Notes under the pieces: generated by a model
Databases searched by the model: none
What the model was told of the DNA's origin: nothing
What the model saw: the letters and a program-made list of their open reading frames with translations, nothing else
Made by a program: the position numbers and the translations under genes
Assembly (NCBI GenBank): GCA_027625915.1
Contig: JANTQA010000048.1
Location: forward strand, 3,286,001-3,350,000
Reading direction: 5' to 3'
Origin: Anaeramoeba flamelloides
Taxonomy: Eukaryota > Metamonada > Anaeramoebidae
DNA: 64,000 nucleotides
Shown: one piece after another, positions 35,121 through 46,880 of the stretch
Layout of the letters: each line of letters opens with the position of its first letter
Numbering within the stretch: the first letter of the stretch is position 1

Positions 35121-36379
35121 ATTTTTTAAATTTGTTATAGATTTTTTTTTATTTTTTTCTTTTCTTCTTTTTTCGTCGTTCTATTATTTTTTTCATTCTC
35201 TTTAAATTTTTTAAACATTTTTAAACACAGAAATTTATAACAAAACTTCTAAAATAATAAATTATTTTTGATCTTGATTCTCTTAATTTTTTTTTTTCAC
35301 TCTTGAAATTATATTTTTTCAGTTTTATTCTTGCTAGATACCATTTTAATTTGAGTTTACAATTTATTCTTATGAATTTAAAAGAATTACAACCAATTTA
35401 TGGGTCGAGTCATTACGGTTAAAAATAATTTTCTAAAATGGGATAAAATTTGTTAATTTTTATGAGTGTCTAATAACAATCAAAAACTATCCAGCATGTA
35501 AAGTGCGATCGATCTCCAAAAATCAACAATTAAAAAAGAGGAATTTTTTTCGAAAAAAGAGCCCAAAAGTGACATTCAATTTCTAATTAGAATAGTTAGA
35601 ATTTATTATTTTGAAAACAGAAGTGTTAGTTTTGAAATGTTGCTCTTTTGGTGCTTCTCAAGATCTCAAAGATCTTTTTTTTTTCATTTTTTTCTATTCT
35701 CAAAAGAGTTATTTTTTTTCGAAAGAATGCTCCAAAACCCTTACTTTATCAAATAAAGAGAGTTACAAAATAACCATAAATTAAATTAATTGAATTAAAT
35801 TGATCACGAACTTAAAGAAAACAATTTGTTTTAAATTGAAGAAATTTAACCATTTATGAAATTTAAAAAAAGAAACAATTGATTTTTTTTAATTTAAATT
35901 TTTGAAATTGAAGAATCTTTTAGACCTTTTTTTAATCAATTTCGATTTTTTTGGGAATTATGATTCTTTTTAACTTTTTTTTTTAAATTTGAATTTTTCT
36001 TGATTAGGAGATGATATCAAATAGTTTTTTTATATTGGTTATTCAATTTTGTCAATTAAAAGAAGGGGAATTTGAAAATACCCTTTTTTAGGTTTGAAGT
36101 CACACATTGAGTCTGGAACATATCCACAGTACATGATTAGACACTGGATGACCCCCCCCCTTTTTTTTTTTTACAACTTTCTTATAATAGATGAATTTGT
36201 GTAATAATTGAGTTAACACTAGGTAAACAAGAGTTTTAATAAATTTGAACCATTTTGTATAACCTTTTTTAAAGCCATACATATCAATTTCATGAATAAT
36301 CGTGGAATACTGGGTTAAATAACCAACGTAATTAGAAGATAAGCCAATAATTAAAACTATGATTCGATTTGAAGTAACA

Positions 36380-36830
36380 GTTGTTGGAAAAAAAGTAAAA
36401 GAGAAAAAATTAGATCAAACACACATTTTAATTGAAATATTCCATTTAACCACATAAACCTTAGTAAAAATGAAAATTAAAAGTTATTAAAATATGAAAT
36501 ATATTATCAAAAAAGAAATTGTAAGATTCAACAGGAAAGTCGTTTTTTAATACTATTTTTTTGATAGATGTTCTTCTACGATTGATCTATTATTCAAAAT
36601 GGTTGAAAAAATGGACTATTTTAGAGATCTACAAAACTACACTACCAATTTCGATAAATCAAGTAGATTTAAATTATTTTTGTTGGTTAGATTGGAAATA
36701 ATATAATGGATTATTCTTTTGAAGTTTATTTATTTAAGTCTTTTAATTGGTTTAAATTTTGGTTTTCAGCAAGGCCCCCAATTAAAAATCATGTTTAGCC
36801 CCCCAATTTACCCTTTTTTACCAAATGGTA
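36380..36830. repeat. Family F foldback element, copy d
   Basis: The left end has TGTTGGAAAAAAAGTAAAA. The right half has TTTTTGTTGGTTAGATTGGA, ATAATATAATGGATTATTC, a TTTTCAGCAAGG segment and CCCAATTAAAAATCATGTTT, in the order seen in copies a-c. Non-coding. Confidence 0.5.
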
Positions 36831-38189
36831 ATGATATTAGTGATCATATGTTAAAATTGCTCAAAAAATGGATTTAATCAAAATAGTTGTAAATAATAAA
36901 TTATTATATTTTTTTACTAAAGATTATAATTAAAAATTTTCAATAATACCAATGATTTTTTTTTCAATTATTCTACAAAATCTTTGGATAGAAAAAAAAA
37001 AAAAATAAATATAATTTTGCTAATTAAAAACCAAGAATTAGAAAGTTCAAAATAACTATTTTACAATTTTTATGAATTTCAAGATTTATACAATGATTAT
37101 TAGTTGAGAAATACACGAATTTTATACTTACATTTCCTATATACTGCCATTTAAACGATAAAGTGAAAAATTCTAACACATAATAATCACTTTTCTATTA
37201 TAAAAATTTCTCCTATATAACCATTAGTAAAATGGTTATCAACAACAAGAATAAAACATAATTTTATCATAGATAAAAAAAAACATACTATCCTTTTATT
37301 GGATTTGGGAATTGATAAATAAATAAATAAAAAAAAAAATTAATATGGATCTCCAGTTCACAAAATTGGTAAAAAAACACATGTTTAAATAATTTAAAGG
37401 CAATGATCAAACATGATTTTCTAGTTTCGGTGATCTCTTTTGTAATTTAATTTTCTTCTTTAGTCATCACAAAAAAAATATTTCTATTTTGATATTAGAG
37501 AAATTAAAAAATTTTTCTTGTGGATCCAAAATTGTAATTCTTTTCTTATGGTAGAGATTGGATTTTCAATTTCATAAAAGACAATTTTATAATAGCCAAT
37601 CATTTTCATTTATCTTATAAAAATTCCTAGTATGGTTAGAATATCTGGGTGAGACAAGAAATATTTTCAACCTATTATTAATATATGAAAATTATTTATA
37701 CAAAAACTTTCAGTTTGTATTGTTTTGTTTTTATAAAAAATACATTATTTTTAGTTACTGAAGAGAGGGGGTTAAAAAGAAATGCCTTATTTTTTTTTTT
37801 ACTTTATGAAATAAAATGAAAATTTATTTAATTTTTTTTTCATTTCAAAAATAAAAAAAAAACTGCAGTTAAATTCGAAAAAAGTTAGGCACCCCATGGC
37901 ACTTTCTCAAACTCTACATTTATTTCTAGTTTTTTTCTCCGAACTATAATTTAGACAAGAGTATAAACAATAATTTAACTTTACTTTTCAAAAAAAAAAA
38001 AAAAAAAAAAAGAAAATTTTAATTTCATAAAAATTAGGCAAAAAAAAGAAACAGAAAAGCCCAGAAATCAAAGAGATTCAAAAAAAAATAACAAAAAAGT
38101 CCAAAATGAATTATTTTAAAAAGTTTTTGTTTATCACAGGTATTGAATATGTTGGTAGTTGTTTCTTTTTATCTTAATTCTGTTAAAAA

Positions 38190-38350
38190 TTCCAGAATCA
38201 CCATCCGAATATCCACCTGATTTACTTAATGCAGCTTAGCCAGAAATTAATCCCTATATAAGGAATTATTACTATACCCCATAGTAGCTAATCCAAGTAC
38301 AATGCCATTGCATTCCCGAAGAAGAAGCTAAATTGCGACCACCATGATTT
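38190..38350. other. GC-richer island of unknown nature
   Basis: A 160-bp patch with more balanced composition than its flanks, just past the 3' end of the hydrogenase gene. On the plus strand a reading in one frame gives protein-like stretches (PEINPYIRNYYYTP; IPEEEAKLRPP) separated by TAG codons. The same codons on the minus strand give a hydrophobic reading, also with stops. With about five stops in some 67 codons neither is open. It could be a decayed gene piece or an RNA gene; I recognise neither. Confidence 0.3.
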
Positions 38351-38695
38351 CTCTATTTCAACTATTGTTCACCAAATTAGAACGAGATCTTTGATTATTT
38401 TTCTACTTTTCTACTTTTTAATTAAAAGAAAAAATTCAATTTTGGTGAAAAAAAAAAGTAAAAGGAAAAATAATAAAAAAAAGAAGATTTTATTTATTGT
38501 TGCGTAACAAAAGCAGTTCAAGAATGAATAATACGAAACAAAGAAATCTCATCAAAAAAAATTGAAAAAAACAATAACATATATAAAATAAAAAATTTTA
38601 AACTAGAATTTAAAAAAATCAAAAAAAAAAAAAAAAAAATATTAAAAAAAGAAATGTAGTAATAATAATAATCTTATATATTTAAGAAACTAAAT

Positions 38696-40995
38696 TTATT
38701 TTTTGCTTGATCGGTCTTTGTAGTGGGTATGTAATAATTTGTGGCTTTTATGAGAAAGAGGCTTTTCAAAGAATTGCTCATAAATTTGTTTAACAGCTTC
38801 GTTTTCATGAGATTTTCTGATTTTTTGTTTTTCATCGATATTGTAAATTCCTTTCATTCTTCTTTCTAAATAATCGCTTGTCAAGCTTTTTGGCTCTCCG
38901 CCGCCACCGATGCAACCGCCTTTACAGATCATGAATTCGACAAAGTGATGCTCGACTTCACCATTCTTCAACTTCTTAAGGTAGTTTCTGATATTGGATG
39001 CTTGATGAACGACGGCGACTTTGAGGTCAATTTCGCCGAATGGGATTGTGGCCTCTTTGATGCCTTGGAATCCTCGGACCGGTGTGTAATTCAAAGTTGG
39101 CATTGGCTTTTTCAAGGCAATTTCGTAAGCTGTCCTTAGGGCTGCTTCCATGACACCACCTGTGTTTCCAAAGATGACGGCTGCGCCTGTGGATTCGCCA
39201 AGAGGGTTGTTGTATTCGCTATCTTCCAGACTTAAAAATGAGATTTTCTTAAGCTTGATGAGTCTTCCGAGTTCGCGCGTGGTTAAAACAATGTCGGTTT
39301 CTGGAATTCCTGATTCTGTTTTAAGTTCCTCTCTTCGTGCTTCGTCCTTTTTAGCGGTACATGGCATGACAGATACAACAATGACATCTTCTGGCTTGAC
39401 TCCCATCTTTTCTGCCCAGTGGTTTTTGATAATCGAACTGAGCATTCCTTGTGGTGATCTACAGGAAGACAAATTTGGGATAAACTCTGGGTAAAGCTTT
39501 TCAACCATGTTGATCCATCCGGGACAACACGAAGTGAACATTGGTAAGGTTCCGCCGTTGGCGACACGGTGCAATAATTCGGATCCTTCCTCCATAATTG
39601 TCAAATCGGCTGAAAAGTTGGTGTCAAATACCTTATCGGCACCTAATTTTCGAATGGCGGCAACCATTTTGCCTGTGGAGATGTCACCTGGTTCCATTCC
39701 AAATTCTTCAGAAATGGCAACACGGGTAGCTGGTGCGGTTTGGAAAATGACAATTTTTCCGTTTTTATTCTCAAGAATGTCCAAGGTCCTTCGAACAGCG
39801 CTATGCTCGGCAATGGCTCCAACTGGGCAATAAAAGGAACAGGCACCGCAATTGATACATTCAGTTTCTTTGATTGGGGAGTCAAAGGCTGTTTTTGGGA
39901 TGGCGTGGACGCCTCTTCCAGTCATGCTCAAAATGTCCATTCCTTGGAGTAAAGAACATGCCTGGACACATCTGTAGCATAAGACACACTTGTCCATGTC
40001 CCTGATCAATGATGGGGAGGACGAGTCAACCATGTTGTGTCTTTTTTCAAAGATTTTGGGGAATTTGTCTTCAACACCATATCTATAAACCAAGTCTTGG
40101 AGTTCACATCTTCCATTTGCCTTTTTTTTTTTGTTTTTTTTTTTAGGAGTTAGAGAAAGAAATTTAAAATTTTAGAGTTTATTAATTCAGTTATTGTTAA
40201 GAAATTATTTGTGAAGAAAAAGATTTGTAAAAATATGGGTATTAAGGTATTTGTTTTGGCAGATTACTAAGTTGTATTTCATCACTGATACCAAAAAAAA
40301 TTACTCATTTTGTTGAAGAAAAAAAAAAGATTTTTTTTGAAATTTTCATTCCCAATTCTTTATTCAAACAAAATTTCCTAAAAAGTTTTTTCAAAAGAAA
40401 GAAAAATTTGAACAAAATTTACTTTCTGAAAAAAACATGTGTAGTGAACAAATTCTGTTGCAAAAAATTGTTGAAAAGAGAATAGAAAAAAAAAAAAAAA
40501 ATAAAGAAAAAATACAAAAAATACTTTGCTTTTTTTTTGTATTTTTTTCAAAAAATAAAAAAAATCAAAGAATTTATAAAAAAAAAAAAGAAAAAGTGAA
40601 GAATTGCTTACCTCACAAGAAGTACATTCTTGGTTGTGTGTTGCTAAGATCAATCCAAGATTGCTTTTAACGGAATTAACAACTTTTGGAGAGTTAGTTG
40701 TGATTTCAATACCGTCTCTTAAATCTGTAACACATGCAGGTACCATTTTGCCGCCAAAGTTAGTTTCGACAAGGCACAATCTACATTTTCCAACAGGTTC
40801 TAGCATTGGGTGATAACATAATGTTGGGACGTAAATATCGTTTTCTCTACATGCCTCTAGAATTGTTTTGGCAGTTTTTGATTCATATTTTTTGTTGTTA
40901 ATCGTGAATTTAATTGCTTTTGCTCCGACACTTGAAAGGTTTCTGATTAGTGAGCTTTGGAGAAAGTTTTTTTGTTTGAAAAAAAGATTGAGCAT
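38696..40995 (-). CDS. [FeFe]-hydrogenase with NuoG-like N-terminus, organelle-targeted
   Basis: Two exons, complement(join(38696..40120, 40612..40995)), 602 residues. It reduces protons to hydrogen, normally with ferredoxin as donor. Residues 1-22 (MLNLFFKQKNFLQSSLIRNL...) look like a mitochondrial or hydrogenosomal presequence. Next comes a [2Fe-2S] domain (C60, C71, C74, C88), then H120-x3-C124-x2-C127-x5-C133, then two [4Fe-4S] sets (C173/176/179/183 and C216/219/222/226). The H-cluster motifs are TSCCPGW (about 325), MPCTAKKDE (about 380) and MICKGGCIGGGGEP (about 525). This is the long form, as in Trichomonas. The 491-bp intron (donor GTAAGC) falls between C127 and C133, splitting one cluster motif. 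Stop is TAA. No maturase or ferredoxin gene is nearby. Confidence 0.95.
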
Positions 40996-41925
40996 TTTGG
41001 TTTTTTTATTTCTAAAAGTGAAATGAGAAAAAATGAAAAATTTAAATGTTCAATTCCTTGCATTTATTAAAATTATCAATCTCTTTTGAAAATGATTTTT
41101 AACAAACATTTAACCTGGACAACAGTTGTTTAAGATTACTAACAACCAAAGTATTTTTTTGTGATTAAGTTTTCAGAGATTTTTTGCTTCTTTTATTTTC
41201 AAATTCATAAAAACACTTTTGTGGTTTATTTCCAAAATATTTTGAAAGTTCATTGACGAAAGACCAAAGATCTTCACAAAATAATTAGTAAAGGAAATTG
41301 TATCATATTAGTCAGGTTTTGTTATTGAAATTTGTTCTCAAATATCATTTAGTCCAATTTGTTTTTTGGAATTTATAAACAAACTTTTTTGATAATAAAA
41401 GTAGTATCTGGACATAATTGAAATAAATGGAAAAAAAGATTATCTTATTGTATAGTTAGAATTCATTATTTTGAGTCTCAGTTGTTTGATCCAATATTTA
41501 CTTTGTCTTTTATTATTGTTCAGAAAAGAATTTTTTAAAAAACCAGTTCAGGTTTGAGAATTTAGGAAGGAAAGTTTACTATATTGTGACACTCTTAATC
41601 AGAAAAAATATTTTGAATAATTTTATTTTGAGATTTTTATTCATATATTATTTTACAATTTCAAGTAGTAAGCTTCTGTAATCCCATAACCAGTAAAAAA
41701 TACTGTAGAAACTTACCCTTTTTAATCTCGGTTAAGACCGAAGATTCTACCATTTAACACTTTGGAAAAGAATATAAATGTTTTTTCAATTTTGAAAAAT
41801 TTTCTTTATTGATTTGAATTTTTGAAATTTTTTGAAAACATAAGTAAATCAGAATATTTTATATTATATTTTGGGGGTTTCTCAATTTTTTTAAAAACAT
41901 CCTGTACTTAAACACACACACTAAA

Positions 41926-41990
41926 AAGTACACTTTTAAAAAGTACACTTTTAAAAAGTACACTTTTAAAAAGTACACTTTTAAAAAATT
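41926..41990 (+). repeat. Tandem repeat, 15-bp unit, four copies
   Basis: Four perfect head-to-tail copies of AGTACACTTTTAAAA. The joined units form the near-palindrome AAAAGTACACTTTT, so each can also pair with itself. It is preceded by a short ACACAC run. Confidence 0.85.
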
Positions 41991-42469
41991 CTTTTTTTAT
42001 TTATTTTTTTTTCATTCATCGCGTGTAATTTTAATTTGATAAATAATTTGTGAAAATTAGTTTTGAGGAAATTTTTCAATGAAAGGAATATATGTTTTTT
42101 CCAGTTTATTTTTCTTGAAAATTTATTTTTTTCCGATTTTTTTATTGAATAGCCACTCTAACCCGGAGACTATATTTTTTTCTTATTTCTAATAATTTTT
42201 ATCTTAGTTAATTCTTAAAAAAAAAAAACAAATTGATTATTTTTGACTTTATCTATAAAATTGAAAGGGGGGTTAGATCCGTTATATTATTTTTAAAAAT
42301 TCCCCCAAAACACTAAAAACAGTTATTTAAAAGATTAATTGTATACCAAAAGCTACTTTCATGATGATAATTTTTTCATAATTTCACTTTGCTATTGGTT
42401 TTAATGTTAATAAAAAAAAAAAATAATTTGATAAAGTTGTACAAATGTGGACCGTTTTTAAAATGATAT

Positions 42470-42669
42470 TACAGTCAGTTTCACTTTTAAGGTACAAACT
42501 TTCAACGAAATTTAAGGCACAAAAAAATCTCTAATTAAAGCACAAAATTCAAATTCTAGTAAAAATAAATTGTAAAAAAAATTATTACAAATTTTGTGCT
42601 TTAATATGAGATTTTATTGTGCCTTAAATTTCGTTGAAAGTTTGTGCCTTAAAAGTGAAACTGACTGTA
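42470..42669. mobile_element. MITE E, copy 1
   Basis: 200 bp, TA at both borders. The left arm starts CAGTCAGTTTCACTTTTAA and continues through CTTTCAACGAAATTTAAGGC; the right arm is its reverse complement, ending GTGAAACTGACTG. The arms are about 85 bp with a short AT-rich loop, so the whole element is one hairpin. Non-coding; a Tc1/mariner-type target site is suggested by the TA. Confidence 0.88.
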
Positions 42670-42904
42670 CAAAAAAACCAAAATTCGAAAATTTCAAGTA
42701 AATGCCATTTTTAGTTGTTTATTAAACTTTTAGAAGATTTAAATAAGCTAATAACGGATTTAAAGTTTTAAATTAATTATTAATATAAATATTAAAAATC
42801 GATATTTAAATAAAACAATTTAAATTGTAATCGAATTTATTTTTTAATATTTAAATATAAAAAAAAGTTAAGAAAATTTAGAAAAGTAGTTGATAAAATA
42901 AAGG

Positions 42905-43102
42905 TACAGTCAATTCCACTTTTAAGACACAAACTTTCAACGAAATTTAAAGCATAAAAAAATCTCAAATAATGGCAAAAAATTTGTAATTTTTTTTATA
43001 TAATTTATTTTACTCGGATCTGAATTTTGTGCATTAATTTGAGATTTTTTTTGGGCCTAAAATTTTGTTGAAGTTTATGCTTTAAAAGTGGAAATGACTT
43101 TA
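42905..43102. mobile_element. MITE E, copy 2 (more diverged)
   Basis: 198 bp, 236 bp after copy 1. The left end is TA-CAGTCAATTCCACTTTTAA and the right end is AAAAGTGGAAATGACTTTA, so the arms have drifted. Several substitutions break the pairing of the arms, making it older than copies 1 and 3. Confidence 0.8.
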
Positions 43103-44187
43103 TTTATAGAAAAACTGGCAGTGTATTGAAAGTTTATCTTATTATTAACGGCAAATCCATGAAAAGATGGTTCTATTATGAAAAATACACATATCATATA
43201 TGGTCAAAGTATCCCCTAGTGGTTTTTAGAACACGAAACTTAAAAGTTTACAACCCCCCAAACTGCAAAATAAACTATATTTCAAAAATTTTGACTCACT
43301 TTATAATATTTATGAAAGTTTTTTTCTAGGTTTATCATGTATTCTAATTTTTGAAAATATTTTTAAAATTTTGGATTGGAAACATTTTTTCTATTTTTTG
43401 TTTTGTTTTTTCAAAATTTTGTTTTTTTTTCTCTTTTATTCTTTTTTTGTACTTTTTCTTTTTTTTTTTTGATATTTTTGTTCTCATTTTTTTTTTTTTT
43501 GCAAAACATCATGTGGAATCAAAAAAAGATCTTCAAAAAGACACACAATTGCCAAGTAAATTTCGACTATGTGATATCTTTTAAATCTACCTTCATTATT
43601 AGCTAAGACTTTTCATGTTAACCATTTTTCAGTGAACATTCAGTAATAAAAAATCGGTAAAGCTCTTTTCAAAAATTGTGACTCACTTTTTTTTAGTTTT
43701 TGGTTTTATTTTTTTTTCAGTTTTAAAATATCATGTTTTTTATATTTGTAATGATTTAATAGTGAACTATGAATCAGATTTAATAATTGGTAATTTTTTA
43801 ATAAAAATGAATATATATTTTTTTTTTGAATTTATTTTTTTAGTTGAGTAACAATTTTCAGAAATGTATTTAATATCTTTTGTTAACTTTCATCACCCAT
43901 TATTTTGGTTATAACTTGATTGTTCTTCAACTTCGTCTGGATTTTAAGACTTGATAAAAAAGGAAAAAATTTCCCTTTAGAAGCACAAATTGAAAAGTTT
44001 AAGGATAATTATATGACAGAGAAGTTAGAAAAATGAATATTAATTTTTCGGTTTATAATTTAAAAATTTGTTTCCTTTTTACCCATAAAATATAAAAAAA
44101 ATTCTTTGAAAATATGATTTTTGAAAGATCCAAATATCCAAACATAAATAAAAATGCCAATTCAAATCACAAAAATAATATTTTTTA

Positions 44188-44389
44188 TACAGTCAGTTTC
44201 ACTTTTAAGGCACAAACTTTCAACGAAATTTAAGGCACAAAAAAAATCTCAAATTATGGCACAAAATTCAAATTCTAGTAAAAATAAATTGTAAAAAAAA
44301 AAAATTGCAAATTTTGTGCTTTAATTTGAGATTTTTTTGTGCCTTAAATTTGGTTGAAAGTTTGTGCCTTAAAAGTGAAACTGACTGTA
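44188..44389. mobile_element. MITE E, copy 3
   Basis: 202 bp with TA borders and almost identical to copy 1, including AAATTCAAATTCTAGTAAAA in the arm and the loop. The outer CAGTCAGTTTCACTTTTAA inverted repeat is perfect. It lies 83 bp before element D2. Confidence 0.88.
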
Positions 44390-44471
44390 AGGCTACTTCT
44401 AACTTAGCAGCATAAAACTATTCAATTTGAATTTTGGAAAATAAAATAATAAATTCGTCATATTAAACCAC

Positions 44472-45060
44472 TAAGCTATTTCCAATAAAGTGGGGCAAAT
44501 TTATTTTAAAATATATTTATGTAACCCATTCTTCAAAATAGGATTCAAATATCCAAAATCATTAACCACCATTTATAGATTTTTGATAATAATTCAATTT
44601 GTTTCTTAGTATTGTTTTGCAGAAATAAAATATATTAAAATTTATGATCTCGATTTTATCTGATATTTTTTTATGGTGAAAATTGGTGTTTATTATTTTC
44701 TTTTTGATCGAAAAAAATATTTTCATAACTTGTATAATCTCAACAAAATTTACAATATAATTAAAAAACATATAACTGCGTTTTCGTGTTTAAAAAATCA
44801 TTTGTTCCCATTCCATATTTCCGGTTTTTTTATTGAAATTGGTCGTACATTGTTTTAGCCAAAAAAAGAACATTTTTTTTTTTTCATTTTTTGGGAATAT
44901 TTCAACTAACATGCTTTGAATTAAATATATAAGTGGTTGATTCAATCGGTATAAATATTAAACTTAATTTGGTATTATTGATTAATGATTACCATCACTA
45001 AAAAAGATTATTTTTTATGAAATGTAAAAAAAAATGCCCCACTTTTTTGGAAATACCTTA
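44472..45060 (+). mobile_element. Element D, copy 2
   Basis: 589 bp with TA borders. The left end is AAGCTATTTCCAATAAAGTG then GGGCA; the right end is TGCCCCACTTTTTTGGAAAT then ACCTTA. Closely matches copy 4 (54008-54597) in the same orientation, with copies 1 and 3 reversed. Shared inner blocks include GATCTCGATTTTATCTGATA and GGTCGTACATTGTTTTAGCC. The frames seen inside (44562-44858) are not protein-like. Confidence 0.8.
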
Positions 45061-46880
45061 TTACACTTAATATAAAACTGAGTATTGGATGATAAGAACC
45101 AAAATAATATTCCATTAAATCAAATTCAGATAACCTATCTTCCAGTTACGGGATCATAATCCATTAATTTAGAATATTAAAGAAAAAAAAATGATACAAT
45201 GACTATTTTTCAGAGTTGTTATTAGAAAAAATCAAAAAATAATTATACAGTAAAATATATATCTATATAAGTTCAATTCCAAAAATTGGACACTGTTTAA
45301 AAAGTTGAAAGAATATCCAAAAGATACCATAAATTCAATTTGGGAACAATTTTGATTTTACAAACCATTTTTAACATTTTTCATCATTCTTTTTTTATCT
45401 TTTCATTTCCTTTTTTTGAGTTTTGCGAATCTATTTTGTTTGATTCGGGAATTACTTTTCAATGTTTGAATCGAATTTTAAGGTATAGTTTCTCCAAGAA
45501 AAAAAAAACTAGATAATCAATTGAAAGTATCTAATCATTTCGATAGATCAATAATTGTAGGCTGATTTTTTAACAAATTTACTAAATACATTTTTTGTTC
45601 AGCTCGTTTCATTATTTTGAACACATAGATTTTATCGTTTTATATATTTTTAACTTCTATTTTTATGAAAATGAAACCTTTAAAAACATTAATACTGAGC
45701 AACTCAAATATAACTTTATATTATGCTTGAAAACTAGATTAAATAAGATTAATATTCGTATTTTTCATTTGCGTGGGTTTCAATTTTTGGGATGGGGTTA
45801 TAATAGATTCTTGAAAGACATTTAGATCATAGATCACCAATACCATTCATTTCAATTGAAACTTAATTTAATTTTAGTCAAATATATCATAAAAACTTAT
45901 CTCTTAGGGGGTGGGACTCTGTTAAGGAGAAGTCTACTCTGAATCCATGTTATAATTGTGCGTAGATGATATTAATACTAGATGGATCACTCAGTTCTTA
46001 AAAATAGATTATAAATATTACTGCACAATAAATAATTACATTTTTTACTGAGTATCACTCATAAAAATTGTCATGTTGTATATTTTTTTTTTAATTCTCT
46101 TTTCTAAATTTAAAAATAGAAACTTAAATTAATAGTATTTCCCGAATTGAAGAAATTCATCTTTAGAACTTTTAAAAGTAACTATTTTGTTTAATTATTT
46201 TAATTTCAAAGATTAACTCAATAAATAATCAACTTTAAAAACCAAAGACATATTATTTTTTTTAGGCTCACTGTAGCATCATTGTGTTTCCAATATTTCA
46301 GAAATAAGTTGTCAAAATTAGTCTATTTGTTAATTATTTAGTTTTTTAAAGCAAAATGGGATTTTTTAGCAACTAATATTCATTTTGAGACAAATTTAAG
46401 AATGATATTTTACAACTCTGGAGTCCGAATATTGGAGGTTCAACCTTTAAATTTGTGACGAAATATAGATTTATTCTGAAATTGTTGGGTTTTTTTTTAC
46501 TAATACATTGATCATTATTAATTGAGGAGATCAGCAAATATTACTACTTTACTAATCGATTTTTTCGAGACATTTGAACCATGTAGAACCCAAATGCTAT
46601 TTACACCCAATAACAACATACATTGATCTTAATCTTCTTATTGGTTGAGGATATTCCCTTAAATAACTAAATTCCAATCTAGCAGAATTCAAATTATTTT
46701 TTTAAATGAACTAAACCAAATCCCAATGACTATTTTTTCTCCCAAAAAGTTCTTTTCAAGAGTAATGACAAATTAGTTTATTTCTGATTGGGTTATCTTC
46801 TTCAGGAAAGCACTCTCTTTAAATTTTTTACTTTGCACAAAACTAGATCACAGCCAAACCATTTTTTTTTCTTTCTCAAA

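Larger units (their letters stand above)
35121..38695. other. Gene-free stretch between convergent genes
   Basis: The 3' flanks of the transporter (plus) and the hydrogenase (minus). It contains repeat F copy d (36380-36830), a run of nine C followed by poly-T at about 36152-36172, and a small island of higher G+C at 38190-38350 described separately. Long poly-A/T runs are frequent. No open gene is supported. Confidence 0.5.
40996..46880. other. 5.9-kb gene-free stretch rich in MITEs
   Basis: Between divergent genes, so it should include both promoters, which I cannot locate. It holds a 15-bp tandem repeat (41930-41985), MITE E copies 1-3 (42470-44389) and element D2 (44472-45060). Open frames at 43126-43606 and 45595-45825 lack protein-like features. 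A slightly GC-richer patch at about 45905-46000 is unexplained. Confidence 0.5.

Noticed and set aside
38106-38350. Reassignment of TAG to glutamine
   Set aside because: Only this unconfirmed patch would need it; several thousand codons of confident genes here contain no in-frame TAG.
43351-43606. Two overlapping Phe-rich frames
   Set aside because: Products of poly-T DNA; no start context, domain or splice pattern.
45975-45998. Match to the start of 5.8S rRNA (GATGGATCACTCAGTTC)
   Set aside because: Only about 17 bases resemble it; the conserved continuation of 5.8S rRNA is absent.
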